From Trichuris trichiura (lineage: Eukaryota > Nematoda > Enoplea > Trichinellida > Trichuridae): 64,000 nt of DNA. Below, one piece after another: positions 47,172 through 59,306 of the stretch; the first letter of the stretch is position 1, and the number at the start of each line of letters is the position of its first letter. Location of the stretch: the NCBI GenBank assembly GCA_037903355.1, contig JBAJFE010000038.1, positions 372,001 to 436,000 of the forward strand, read 5' to 3'. Both the position numbers and the translations under genes were made by a program. The notes below the pieces were generated by a model that saw only the letters and a program-made list of their open reading frames with translations, had not been told where the DNA came from and made no database searches.

Positions 47172-50100
47172 TTTATGCTCATGGTAGCTTAAAGTGAACG
47201 TACTGATTCTGTTTTATTCGACGCTTTTCACAGACGGTACGTAAGTAAGAACGGGTTTCTAGTTTGCAATGAAGTACATCTTGTCGGCAGGTTTACAGCG
47301 TTTTGTTGTTCGAAACAATGAAGAGTTTGAAATTTCATAGCTCAGTTTGCGAAATGCTGCGTTTGAAATAAATGAACTGAAGCTCGTGGACAGTTGTTGC
47401 TCCCTATTAAGGTGAATAATGAGAAGTGTGGAGGGACAGTCTACTATGAGAAGATAATAGCCTAAGGGAACAATGACGCATAGGGTCAGCGGGTTCAAGC
47501 AGGATGGCTTTCTGCAAACTGGGCACAACTCTGTAACAGGAGGGGACTGCAGTCATACCGCCCTATGGGTAACTTTAAATTAAAGCGACGCGGGGCTAAC
47601 GACTCCGTGATGTTGTCATCAGCAGGGTTCTCCTCCTGCAGCTGGTGCAGACACAGTTACGTCATTCTAGAATAAATGTGTAAATAGTTTTCTTCCTTGA
47701 AAGCCTGACATTTAGCATAATGAATTGTTCGGGTTAAACAGAACCGTTTTTGCGTGAATACTTTGACACCTAATGCAGTAGCCGTAACAATATAAGAAAG
47801 TAAGGTAAGATCAACCTAACCGCGAATTTTGCAGCCTCACTAGTCAGAGAGGGAGATGCATGTTGCCATGATAAACAGCGGAGCAAAATTTAACGTGCAA
47901 CTATAAATGTACAAAATGGGAATAGCTCTTACTGTTTTTTCAGAGGCACCAAAAGTTCACGCAATTAAGTTTGGAAATGTTGTAGGCCGAAATATACTTA
48001 AAAGCTCATCGGACGCATATAGTTACCTATGTTACTCAGTTGCATATTGATGTGCATCTCGTTAACTATTTCACATCCATTACCGACTCGTTTAAACTTT
48101 AAACCATAAGAAAGCATTCAAGCTTGACGTGAGTTAGGCATTAGAGTCTGAATTCAGCGTCTCAAGGATACCCTATATACTCTTCTCCGTCTTAATAGTT
48201 TTGGAGCAACTGAGTTAGATCTCTGTTGCTTGTTAATTTGCCTGGTAGCGCAGGTTCTTTTCACGAATGGTAAGTTAGTAACAATGTAGCTATCCGTTGG
48301 GTAACAAACCGTAATGAGTGTTTAAATTTTTGTTACTAAAATCAGGTTTGACGCTATTCATACTAAACGTGTCGATCGTACTCTGGACCGCGAAGAGTAA
48401 TTGTTGCCGATAGTCTGCTTAATGGCTGCAACGAAACTTTCATTCTTGTGAGTGGAGGAAAGAATGTCAGGTTGCGTAACAGCTAACACAATAATGCAGA
48501 CGGAGGTAAAACTACAAAATTAATTGAGTAAAACTTGTTATTGCAGCGTAGTTTGATTTATGCTAAAGCTCTGCCATTGCTTAGATAGGCAGAACCGAAT
48601 ATCCAGCAAGCACAAAGGTTAAGATGAAAACCGCTGCTTTTATTATTGGTTTATATTAAGTCAATAAGACGTCTTTTTAACAGTCATTTAACGAATATGC
48701 GTTTTCAGGTAATCGAAAATAAAAGGTTTTGCAACAGCGTTTTGAAACTTCTTATTCTTATTTGTTATGGAAGGCGTACAAACCATTTATTCTTATACTT
48801 AGACACAATTTTTAACTTCTCAGAGCTTTCCGAGGCTGGTGCGTTCCGTTTTTCACGATTGCGAATACGGACCCTGTCTACAGTGACGTAACATCAGGCT
48901 CCGAAAACTCCGAGCAGTTAAAAACTGTGCGTAAGTATAAGAATAAGGAGTTTGTATCTTTTCCGTAGCAAATAAAGGTTTGAGGTTTTCAGGCAATATT
49001 CTAATTCCTGAAATGGGCAAACACCCTAGCGTTTACTGCTACCAAGGAAAAGTGATAATTTCAATGCGTAATCATAGAAGCATGTGTCAAGTGAAGTGAA
49101 AATGAATTCGTGACTTCAAACAGAACGTTCTTTCCGGCTGAAAATTTGGGTCTTGCTACCTGCTTGTTCGCAGACAATCCACCGTAACCCAACAGCGTCT
49201 GGAAAGCGCTAGAAGTTTTCCTTTCAGGAAAATGCTGGGCATTTTGTCCTGCCTTTAGCTTAGTCTGAGCTAAAATGTAAGTATGCGTTTAGACTCAGGT
49301 TTAGAAAAAACCAGAAAGGATAGTCGCCAGCTGAGAGTAAGATGGAACATGCATTTTCAGCTCGCAGCGGGGTTGTTTGCAGGCAAATAGGTAAGAAAAA
49401 TCGAAAATTCAATTAGTTGGTTAAGCTGAATTTATATAACTTATTTTTTTCGACCTTATTCCAGACAGCACTCACGCAATGATGGGCAAACTATCCTTGC
49501 GAAAAACCTGTGAATCGCTTAATATGTTTATTTTAGTACGGTAACTCATACGTACGTGCAAATTGCCGTTATTTGAAGTTTATGCTTCTATTGGAGAATA
49601 AGTGAAGTTAATGTGCTGGGCAGACCACAAAAACTTTAACGGTTTGAGTAATTACAAAAAAACGGCCGTCCAAGCTTCAATTTGGGTTACAAAATACGTG
49701 ATATTTCTCCACCTTTTTCTAAGCGTAAGCAGAACATTTTGTTCACAATGACGAGTTATCCCTGTTGTGTTCACGGTTGCTATGTTATGCGAGTGTTTTT
49801 GCTGCCATACTTTTTTGTCGTGCTCTATCTTTTGTTCACTAGCCTTGTAAAGTTTTTGCAGTTAAAACTAGACGTAACTTTCTTATCTTACGCCTATTTA
49901 TGCTCTAAATTTTGTTTGCTCTTTTTGTTTTCCATTCTGCGTTTTGCGTTCGTTTACTTCTCAATTAGTTGCTGTTTTGTTTTACTAGTTTTTAGCAGTT
50001 TTTTTACTTTTGTTGATAAAAGCGAAAGATTTCCTGCTCTCTTTTATGCGCATTAATTTAGCCGTTTAAAGATAAGGTTTTTTTTAGTTGTCTATAACTG

Positions 50101-50561
50101 ACTTGGCAAATCTAAATGATGCGCAGGCCTGTCTTCTGTCTTTTCAGTTACAGTATGCTATTTATAAATGGATCGTGCAGTCATTTGTGGCTTTCTTGTG
50201 TAAATAATGCGTGAACTTCGGTTATTTTCAACAAGTCTATGTGCAAACCATTCTAAACCTAAGTTGTTTAATTGCCACATAGTTTTGTGCTGCTGTTCGT
50301 CAGCAACCTAAGCTCACGTAAAGTCCTCCTTTAGTAACGAGTAAGAAATAGTCTATTGTGTGCGTAAGAGTAATCGTTAATCAAAGTGCGTTTACAACAA
50401 ATTATCAAATAACCTGGCTGTGTGTGAACATAGGCGATTAATTTTAGGGTGTCGGTCAAAATGGAGTAACTTTGAACGTGTTGCAGTTATAATCCTGTTC
50501 AGTAATAATTTTTTGATATGCGGAATTTTTCAGTGCTATTGTTCAAATTTGTGCATAGCCA
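47172..50561. other. Intergenic between SDS22 and PNUTS
   Basis: No gene is recognised. The plus-strand frame 49682-50056 is a T-rich hydrophobic translation without family features. A fold-back related to the hammerhead family lies at 48787-48950. The final few hundred bases should hold the PNUTS promoter. Confidence 0.4.
48787..48950. repeat. Fold-back repeat, hammerhead family, decayed core
   Basis: The arms TATTCTTATACTTAGACACA and TGTGCGTAAGTATAAGAATA are inverted copies, as are the inner CTCAGAGCTTTCCGAG and CTCCGAAAACTCCGAG. Only the GAAAGCTC part of the motif is left in the left arm; ACAGTGACGTAACATCAGG in the right arm may be a remnant of CTGANGA and stem II. Confidence 0.7.
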
Positions 50562-53500
50562 ATGTCGTTGAGCAGTAAGGTAACTAACTGCTTGCATGTT
50601 GCTAATCTGGGTGGTTCGTTTATCATTCCCGTGTTCCAGGATCCTCATTCGGCAACGAACTTACTTCATTCGTTGAATATCTTCCTTGATAAAAATGGCG
50701 GAATTCGTGATAGTGCAGCTGTGTCTGATATAGTTCAGTAGGTACCTCTGCCGTCCAAGGTCTTTATTCTTTAACGTGCGCCTTTTATAGTAGCATGGAT
50801 AGAGTGCGTGATTTTCGAGAACGTTTCATGTATCTACAAGTGTTGAAAACGACGAATGAAGATACCAGAAAAAAGTACGTGATAAAAGTGTCTTATTTTG
50901 AAGCTAGTGTTGTGTTACCAGAACATTTTGAGATTTAAGGATTTTTGCTATAACCAGTTTTTTCTGTGATAAATAACTTTTTCTAAACGGTAAGTTCCAG
51001 GCAACTATAACTGGATAGCTCCAAAGATCATGAGTCCTTTTCTGACTGGTCTAGTTGAAATACTTTAGACGTAGTTATCTTGTTCGTCTCGGAACAGTAC
51101 GTTTTTTCAATTTTTTTTATAGGCTGTTGCAAGCTGGCGCATGGGACTTGCTGCTGGTTTGGTTGACAGAGGGAGAGCAGTGTCAAAACTGGAAGTTTCT
51201 TTCTCAGCTGTTGGAGCTGTTCATTGATCTGCCGGTTTATGTTGAATTGTTGAAGAAGAACAGCATTCCGCGAATAATTAATCGTTTATCGAAAAGGAAA
51301 GATATATCAGCCGGTTAGTAAGCTTTATCTTTTACGTATTCACAGCGTAGTGTGCATGCAAAACTTTCTTGTAACGGACAGTTGAGCCAGAACAAAAATC
51401 TTTATTGACTGCACTTTTCAGAGGTAAGAAACCTGGCAGTGGACATTGTTTCAATCTGGAAAGATATCATTGTTGATGAGAAGTCGATTGGTAAAGTGTC
51501 AGAAAGCAACTCTTCTGCTTCCATTTCAAAAGCAGAAAGCGGCAGCCAAAACAGTTCCATTATTCAAATACTTCCACATATTTCCATGCAGCCAGAGGAC
51601 GCTACCATGCTTCCGCAGCCCATTGTCAGTTTACCTAGAATCGAAGTTCCAGTGCAGACAAAGTCTTTATTGTTACAAGCTACTAAATCAAGAGTAACAT
51701 TCTCCTTGGGTAGAGATCCAGTAGATCTAGACGGTCAATCAGACCAGGCATGTTCATCTGACGTTGCATCAACCACAGACAGTACAGCGTCAAATGAAGA
51801 AATGATTTCTGCTGATCCGTCCGATCAGCCTCCTTGCCTTCAGCCAGTCGAAGATGTCTCTCCCAAGGAGGGATCCGTGTCTTGGAGTTTGGATGATGGT
51901 CCTCCGCTTCTAGGACCTTCGCCAAAGCAGGCACTTGGTAGCAGCAGCGTTGACAGGGGCGTTCAAAAGCGGCGCAAAACCGCTAAAACATATCCTTGTA
52001 AATTTCGTTCAACAGGTGAGTCGCCAAATTTGGGCACAGTCAAATTGCCTTTGTGTCTGGCGGCGCGGCGATTGATACGCGGCACCCTCTCTGTTCTCCT
52101 CTTTCTTCCCGTCAGAAAGAGAAATAAATTTGCATCTTTGCTCAAGTGGGGCGTCTAGTACAACGTTCACGCTGTGCTGTGCGTTTGGTTTCGACAAATG
52201 TCAAGCCAAAAAACCTGACGGATCAGTCTTGATGTGCAGGCAGAGACCGAGGTTTTGTACTGTAGGAAAGAGACATGCATTTGAAAGCGTGCAGTTGCTG
52301 ATGCCATATTAACGCTTGCTAAGCTGCATTTCAAAAGGATATAAAGAAAGCAAAACGCCTGCAATATCTGATAATACCTAATTATTAAGAAAAGCCAAAC
52401 TAGCAGTCAAAGTATGTACACTGTCACTAATAGCTCCAGCGTAACTACATTGAAATGTAAGCAGCCATTTTTTTGCAACCAGTAAGAAGTCTATAACAGT
52501 AGACAGGATGCGTAGCGTAGTTTCCAAAAGCGCGTACCGTGTTCTACCCATGAATTATTGGTGCTGAGCACCTTGTCGCCAGCCGTTTGTAAGGTACCGA
52601 TGTTTTAGGACTTGAATTGGAAACGTTACCAGCACCAGCAAAGCTCAAAAAGCCTGAAAAGAGCCTATCCGCTAATGACACGCGTTTAATGCTAACGAAT
52701 AGGACAACTGAGTCTGTTCAATCCGTTCCTAGTGGAACAGATCAGGCGATGCAAGATTTGCTCAAACCAATGCCGTACAGCGCCGACCCACTCCAGTCCC
52801 CTTCAAATGACGAAATGAACAAGCCACTTTCTTCTAAAAGTAAGCATCAATTACATTTTCGCTGAGCATGCTTTTAGAGTTTTGTACAGCAAATGTCTAT
52901 TATGACACCCAGCGTGAGTCAGCAGAGCATTTTGCCGTTCCGTTTACTTGGAGGATTTAATGTCGTTTTTAGATCACGCAGCAAGCATGAAATTGAAGGC
53001 GCACATGAGAGCATATCAACTAGAGAAAAAGACCTCTTATTTCTGTTGTTTTTGACGTCTGATATCTTGTCTTTTCATACCGATTAGGTAATAGGATAAA
53101 TTAAAGTTAGCCTGCAGAGATGGTATGCCAGATTTATCAAATTTCATAAATTCAGACTGCCCAATTTCTGTTTGTTTTCATCTTGAGGGATCTTTTCCAA
53201 GCCTTTCATGCTTACCATGTAGTTGGCAGTCCTCCGGGACTGTAGGCGCTCGCGCTGTGTTAGGTTTTTGTATTTATTTTTTTAAAGTTGCATGGACCGC
53301 AATAGTCCTTATCTACGATAAGTTGCCGCAAAGCCGAAAAGCTTACTCATTCGGACAAATTTCAGTGAGCAAATAGGTTGTGACGATAGCGAACTGCGGA
53401 CGAACCTAACAGACCTGAATGGCCGCAGGGCCGTTACTCTGCGTTTTAACTATGCCTCATTATGACTTCACGCATGGAACTGCTCATTGAATACTCAATG

Positions 53501-54894
53501 AGCAGCTCCAAGCTGCGATTTTAATCATTCCTGACACTATTCGCAATCACTTCCACACGTTATCATCACAAATTCGTGAACTGCATGTAAGTCGCATTCC
53601 AGGCGAGTATGGTAACCTAGACAGAACTCGTTTCTTAGGTTGTAAACTCGTCTTATAGTGAACTTCAGATGTTCGGTCTGGAAATCTCTGCCATGAACCT
53701 TTCTAGTCTACACAGTGAAATTGCTCTACCTGCGCCGTTTATTTTACCTGTCTTCGTTAAAGCTTCAATCTGTTTGTATTTATTGCACCTGCTTCCTTTA
53801 TGAAGCAATGTGTGTTAATTCATTAATTCATAGGGCGTCTGACGAGAAAGACGATGCAGATAGCGCTTGAATAAACTGCACTCCCTGTTCTGAGTACCAA
53901 TAATCCGGCATTTTCTGTATCCCGGCGACGCCGGATTCGTGGTACCCTATTGTGTTTCTTCTCCGAAACCTTTTTTGCTCATTTTTATCACTGATTTTGG
54001 GGACGGTTCTGAATTTGTCTTCTGTGATGATGACAAGTTAAAAGCGCATAAAGGGAACGCATAAGTCAATCTACTTTTCCCAAAAGTGCCAAATACTCTA
54101 TCTCTTTTCTGTTTCAATTTCAGGCGCGCTAGGCATAAAAAATCATTTGCAATCTTGTACGTTTGAACAGTAATCTTTAAAATGAGGGAGCTTTATTTCA
54201 CAAGAATTCTTGTTGAGCAAGCAGTTGAGAAAAAGCTATAGGCCACGTGTTGATGCTTTCGCCAGTTTTTCGGGAACACGTTTGTTAGAAGCGATTTTAT
54301 CACTAGCAACAAAGTATGTCGATAGGAGCAGTTTGTCTTTTTAGCAGGCAAGCTTTGTAGCGAAGAAATCGCTGGGAGACTATGAGTTTACAGCCGTGCT
54401 TTCGTAAGAAATATTTTCCTGTTGGCGTACTTCCATATTGAATTCGCGCCGCAGATTTCCTAAAATTTTGAATGCATTTAGTTTCTTTGCTAGGTTGACT
54501 ATACGCATTAGCTCTTGTTTTCGTTGAAAGCTATTATTTTTTGCTTCTGTTTATGGAGACAGCTATTAAGTTGAATGCTCAGGCTTCATTAACAGAACTT
54601 TAAGGATTGAGCTTATCCCACCGTCAGTGTCTATAACAGATTGCTTCTTAGATAAGTTGATAACTGAACAAAGCTGCTCTCTAAACCACTCTTAATAAAA
54701 TTTGAGCACAAAGAACGAGTTGCTTCCCTAAAAGGAAGTGAACTTGCCTACCCAAGCATTCCCTAAGAAGTCTTGTCTTTAGGTACGTTATTGTTATTTT
54801 TGGATTAGTAATATAGGTTAATATGGATTGTTATTTTGAAGGTGGAACTCTTCTTGATGGGTCCATGTGCCTTCACAGTAAAATGTTTTACCAT

Positions 54895-54956
<62 letters not shown>

Positions 54957-55208
54957 TTGAAGATATAGTGTCTTCGTACGGGACCGTATGACTTCATTTG
55001 GTTGCTCCTTTTTGTACGGATTTTTATGTCCCGTTGAAAAAACTTTTATTACTAAAATGTCCGGAGCTCTCGGGTCATTCGAGACCCGTCATCAGCGGTC
55101 TTAAGTTGTAAATATGATTTTTGGCAGCGAAAGCTCCGGACATTTTAGTAATAAAAGTTTTTTCAACGGGACATAAAAATCCGTACAAAAAGGAGCAACC
55201 AAATGAAA

Positions 55209-55291
<83 letters not shown>

Positions 55292-58200
55292 GCATCAGTA
55301 TTAATTTGTGGCCACAACAACTGAAGAATGACTGATTATTTTAATCTGTGATGCTGAGGAGACGCCTACGAACAGCGAGAAGTAGCTTTCCAACAGATAA
55401 ATACGCAGGATGTACTTAAAATAAAAAGGATTTCATATTCCACAATAACTGAATTTTTCTTTCCTCATTCAAGAAGTTGATGTTGTCAGACGGCGTTAAA
55501 ACGATGCGACTTTCCTACTGAATTTATCTGGGATACGTGGGTCATCCCGTCGACGTTTTTAATGTGACTACAACAGAATACAGCCAGTTCTCGTATAAGG
55601 CGAAAATTTAGTCACTTAGAAAACGTTGAGTTATTTGAAGTCGCGTTGTAGAAGACGCATAAACTATAGAAAAATTGCGATTTGGTTCAAAGCGTCAGAA
55701 TTTTCTTTTGCAAACAACGACGGAGAAAATGGTAAATAAACTGCGTCAAAAAAAGTTATTATTCAGTGTCTGAGCTGTTTATTCGCCCGCAATGCACGCG
55801 AAGATGTGGATCCTCTTTTACAGGATCTGAATAACACGTTTTTTCTTTGTACGGTGGTTATGTGTTAACAGAGTAACTTTCACGATCTCTTTTCAACGGA
55901 TAGAGCTCAAAACGGCTATGAGGAGTGACATGCTTGCGTTTCTAGCTTATGCAAAGAAGTCCTTTCAGTTCTAAAATGAATGATCCTATAATTGGAGAAC
56001 AAACGTTCGTTGGGCTCGCTGTTTTATCTCATTATCCTTAGTTATCGATGAACTAAGGCCTTATTAGACGTATAAAGTAGCGCTTCGTCGCCCTCACAAT
56101 GTTTCTACACCTCAAAAAAAAATAGAATTTGCGCTTTTTTGTTTTGCGCATAAGCGTTCGACAGCGTAAGATAGGGAGCTGACGCTGACGACGGGACTAA
56201 AGCACCCCGAAAGCTACGTACGTTCGTTCTCTGACAAATTCCCTAACAATCTGCTCATCTTTTCGTTAATAGGGCGTTTGTGCTGGGCTTTTACAGAGAA
56301 CACATAGAGAAAAAACGGGAAGAAGCTATAGAAAAATCAATACAAAATGAAAACCCATCACCACGTTGCGAAACACCTATTACAGTCTTTAAAAATAAAA
56401 ATCAAGTTGTTAATGTATAGTATTTCAACAAAGGCACTTTCATTTTTGAGATCGGCAATCAGAATTGCGGGGAGAAAGAGCATGCAACTTTCTCTTAGAC
56501 GGAGAGGCACAATATCTGACCCGCATGCCATACCTTCCTATGCACTTCAACACGATTGCCTAGGTGAGGCATATGCCCCCACAGATCAAAAGGGCTCCGG
56601 TGAGGCACATGCCCCACTGTGAGAATCACTGCTCTAGATAGACGATCCGTAATTCGCCGCCCGGCGTCCTAACCGTATCACATTAGCGAGAACTACTTGT
56701 ACGACATACGCATTAGAGAATAATGGGTTGCTGGAAGATGTGTTTCAATATAGCCAATTACAAATTAAATACTTTCTTTAGTAACTATATCCGACGGAGG
56801 CGTTTTCTCTGAAATGTTGGAGTCGGCGGCAACATTGGGAAAACAAGCGATTGTACGCAAAAAGAAAAGCTCAATTAAACAGGAGAGCCAACAGTCGAGC
56901 TGTACAGCAAAACCAACTACGTACATGGACAAGGTGCAGCCTGTGTACAGCGCAGATGCCCCACCGACAGGTCTCCCATGGCATACAATTATTGGTGATG
57001 GTGTGACACCGAGAGAGGAGCCTGTAAGAAAGCGTCCCAAGCAGAAGAAAGTTCAATGGCCTTCCGACGAGGATCTCGTTATGGTCCATTACTTTGAGTC
57101 CGAAACGGACGACCATGGTAGGCCTAACATATGTTATAACACTTGTATGTATTGTAGAAAAAAACTTTTAGACTTACTCAATATTTGTCGGGAAAAGTAC
57201 GGATGCGATTTGAAGCATTATGAAATGATGAGGGAAAGAGAAGCACTGGAAGCGGCAAAGAAAAACATTCAGCTTACTGGAGCAATGGACGACGATGTTC
57301 TCTTAATTGGCCGAAGCCCTTACCGTTTGCTGCCTTTGGATGATGTGCAAAAGACGGGAGAAATGGGCCGCGATAGCGAAGAGAGGGCACAGTTCAAAAA
57401 AAGTTGTGCCGTTGCCCTACACGAAGTCTTATATATAGAAAATGCTCTGCCTCCCACGCCAAGCGATGGCAATATTGAACGCAATGTAGGGTCGGATGTT
57501 GTTGTGCCGCTTATTCCTTTGGAGAAGGTGAGACGCCGTAAATACCGTCTCTTCCATCCTAAACTTCGTTTAATTCTTTAAAGGTAGCTCGAGAACAGAC
57601 CACTGTGACGAAAGCAGCCCCATCAATAAATGAGTTACCTGCTGCATCCTATCGAAGTGTACCTGAGACTTTGCCTGCCGTTCTTCCAGCAGAGGTGCCC
57701 TTGCAGCAAGGTTCCTACGCAGAGGCGGTTCCTGGCGATTATCATCCACCTTACTGCCCTCCTTACGGAGCGCATCCTCCGGCGGTAAGGCCGGAAATGC
57801 CGACGGAAATGGTTATTTCAAGAGTGAGTGCTTTAACCACTTTCATCAGTTTTGTTTTAGTATACCGAATCGTATTCGTTTCGACAACCGATCCCAGAAA
57901 CGGTAGGCTTACCGGGTATGGCATCAGGTCCTGCACATGCAAGTAATGCACCAGTGGTAGCGGGGCCAATGAATCCATTGCATCCTCGAATGCCGTATGG
58001 TAGACCTCCGTTGAACGTGCGCGCGCCTCCAGCTGGTAGCAGTAATATATATCCTCCGCCTGGCTCAGGGGAAGGCCCTTCTGTAAGAAATTGGGGTGGG
58101 CCACCTTCTTCAGGTAGATCTAACAATTGTTATTTTCGTAAGCTAGAAGGAATATATGTTTTCAGGTCTCCTTGGGAATGCTCCTATGAGCGCCGTTCCC

Positions 58201-58548
58201 AACCAGGCAGCTCCGCAATTCAGTGGCCCATCCCGTTGCCGATTCCCTAACGTGCCTCAACAAGGTGTTCCCTATCGGCGATTTGCCCCTCCACCATCGT
58301 CAAGAGCACCTTTCCCGCGGCAACCATTCCGAGATCCCACCACGGGCAAGCCTCCCTGCCATTTCTTCCAGCAGGGTCGATGTGGCTTTGGGGTTCGCTG
58401 TCGTTTCCCTCATATTCTTGTTGATGATCCAGCACTATCTGGATGCCGCCCTATTTCCGGCCCACCGCCTCGCGGTGGCGAATTTGCTGGTTCGTTTGGA
58501 AACGCGGGTGAATGGATGCCCGAAGAATCAATGGAGTGGAATAGTTAA
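50562..58548 (+). CDS. PPP1R10: PNUTS, PP1 nuclear targeting subunit
   Basis: A nuclear scaffold that targets PP1 to chromatin and RNA polymerase II termination (PTW complex). Ten exons: 50562-50579, 50640-50737, 50791-50874, 51123-51313, 51422-52015, 52609-52839, 56782-57527, 57584-57823, 57861-58113, 58166-58548. They sum to 2838 bases (945 residues; human 940) with agreeing phases. Residues 1-155 form the TFIIS N-terminal-like domain (NLLHSLNIFLDKNGGIRDS, LQAGAWDLLLVWLTEGEQ, LAVDIVSIWKDII). KFRSTGLELETLPAP spans a splice and matches the PNUTS signature. The PP1-docking RVxF motif is KKVQWPSDED (human KSVTW). A Pro/Gly-rich region follows and then one CCCH zinc finger, CHFFQQGRCGFGVRCRFPH (C-x7-C-x5-C-x3-H). 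Exon 7 contains a GT..AG pair at 57118-57157 whose removal would break the frame, so it is retained. Intron 6 (3.9 kb) carries the ATT-flanked fold-back. Confidence 0.95.
54896..55291. repeat. Fold-back repeat between two ATT microsatellites, with a hammerhead-like core
   Basis: A tract of about 20 ATT units (54896-54956) is followed by an arm 54957-55080 running from GAAGATATAGTGTCTTCG to TAAAATGTCCGGAGC. The inverted partner at 55126-55206 runs from GCGAAAGCTCCGGACATT through TTCAACGGGACATAAAAATC to AGCAACCAAATGAAAT and abuts a second tract of about 27 TTA units (55208-55290). Both ends of the element therefore meet ATT repeats. The left arm is longer and holds the conserved downstream block (CCCGTACGAAGACAC on the minus strand). 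Confidence 0.9.
55059..55099 (-). ncRNA. Hammerhead-like ribozyme motif (copy K)
   Basis: The minus strand reads ACCGCTGATGA, C, GGGTC-TCGAAT-GACCC, then GAGAGCTCCGG. Stem II is intact at five pairs and the core strand is the canonical CTGATGA; GAAA has become GAGA. It is antisense to the PNUTS intron that contains it. Confidence 0.5.
56181..56220 (+). ncRNA. Hammerhead-like ribozyme motif (copy L)
   Basis: The sequence reads CGCTGACGA, C, GGG-ACTAAAGCAC-CCC, then GAAAGCTACG. Both core strands are intact and the stem is short. It lies just upstream of repeat R2 (56232-56300, minus) within PNUTS intron 6. Confidence 0.5.
56232..56300 (-). repeat. Dispersed repeat family R2, further copy
   Basis: The minus strand reads AACGCCCTATTAACG, AAAAGATGAGCAGATTG, TTAGGGAATTTGTC, matching 45405-45475 and 16540-16590. 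The plus-strand tail near 56325 (GCTATAGAAAAATCAATAC) matches a tail near 34075. Confidence 0.5.
56595..56636 (-). mobile_element. hAT-like terminal sequence
   Basis: The minus strand begins TAGAGCAGTGATTCTCACAG and continues GTGGGGCATGTGCCTCAC, the CAGTG-TTCTCA type of end seen at 15817 and 62785. A matching second end was not found nearby. Confidence 0.5.
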
Positions 58549-58774
58549 TGGGCACTGTTATCTGTATTGTTTTTGCAATGTGCAGCTGTTGTCAAAATTT
58601 CTTCATTGCCAATTTCGCGTATTTTCGTTTGTGTTGCGTTTTGCTGAAGGTAATCTTCAGCGCGGTGTCCCGCAGCTAGGGTAGGAGAACAGGCGGCTGT
58701 CTGACATATTTTTATGTTAATAGTCCAGAGTAAAAACGATAAACAATAACAGCATACAACGACGCTTGCCTGCT

Positions 58775-59306
58775 TCAGTAACGATACTTGGTTGAGTAGT
58801 CCTTTGGTGATATGACCAAACCGCGTCCCTTGCGCGCTCCGCGGTAAACAGTCTCGATAATGTCTATACATTCTTGCGGATCTTCAAGAGCCCAGTTGAT
58901 TTTATTGTTGTTACCGGTGCCTAAAGTGTATTCAAATATGGTATTTTCACTATGCCAAAAACGTTGGTGCTCACCTAAGTCGATCATAATGTGCTTATTG
59001 CGGAAGAAGAACATAACAGTGCACGGGTCGTACAATTCATACATTTTGTTGAAATCAGGTACCTGGGTTATATCTACGACGTAAACTGCGGCAAAGTTCT
59101 TAACTTTTTCAGCAATTTTGAATAAGACCTACGAAAATCTGCTTCGAAAAAATGCCCGACAGCTGAAATGTCCTTACCTCGTCCATTTTCATACAAGTCG
59201 GGTCCCAATCGTGCCCAAATCGAATAACGACAACACGGTCCTCTTCGGACAAGATGGCTTGATCCACTTGCCAGCCGTTGTGAAGATGCGGTAGCATATA
59301 AGACAT
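58775..59306 (-). CDS. TXNL4A: DIM1/TXNL4A, U5 snRNP 15-kDa thioredoxin-like protein
   Basis: An essential, highly conserved spliceosome component of U5 and the tri-snRNP. Three exons (59306-59178, 59128-58975, 58920-58775) give exactly 142 residues, the length of human DIM1. The thioredoxin fold is clear: MSYMLPHLHNGWQVDQAILS, VVVIRFGHDWDPTCMKMDE, VAAVYVVDI-like AAVYVVDITQVPDFNKMYEL, CTVMFFFRNKHIMIDLGTGN, and the C-terminal RGARKGRGLVISPKDYSTKY. As in other DIM1 proteins there is no CxxC redox pair. It converges with PNUTS; 226 bases separate the stop codons. Confidence 0.97.

Larger units (their letters stand above)
52840..56781. other. PNUTS intron 6, repeat-filled
   Basis: Apart from the ATT tracts, fold-back, hammerhead-like motifs, R2 and hAT-like end listed separately, I see no coding exon. 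The plus frames at 52893-53087, 53125-53376 and 56347-56622 lack family resemblance; the last is largely R2 tail and hAT-like end. Confidence 0.5.

Noticed and set aside
49682..50056. 124-residue hydrophobic plus-strand frame, multi-pass membrane-like
   Set aside because: It comes from a T-rich strand, which yields Phe/Leu-rich translations by composition alone.
52840..52865. PNUTS coding continuing past the exon 6 donor
   Set aside because: The frame stops within nine codons, while the GTAAGC donor joins in phase to the exon at 56782.
55101..55324. Poly-Asn, poly-Ile and poly-Leu open frames
   Set aside because: They are translations of the (ATT)n microsatellite in different frames.
57118..57157. 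Possible 40-base intron in PNUTS exon 7
   Set aside because: Removing it changes the reading frame and brings a stop, whereas the unspliced frame continues into conserved PNUTS sequence.
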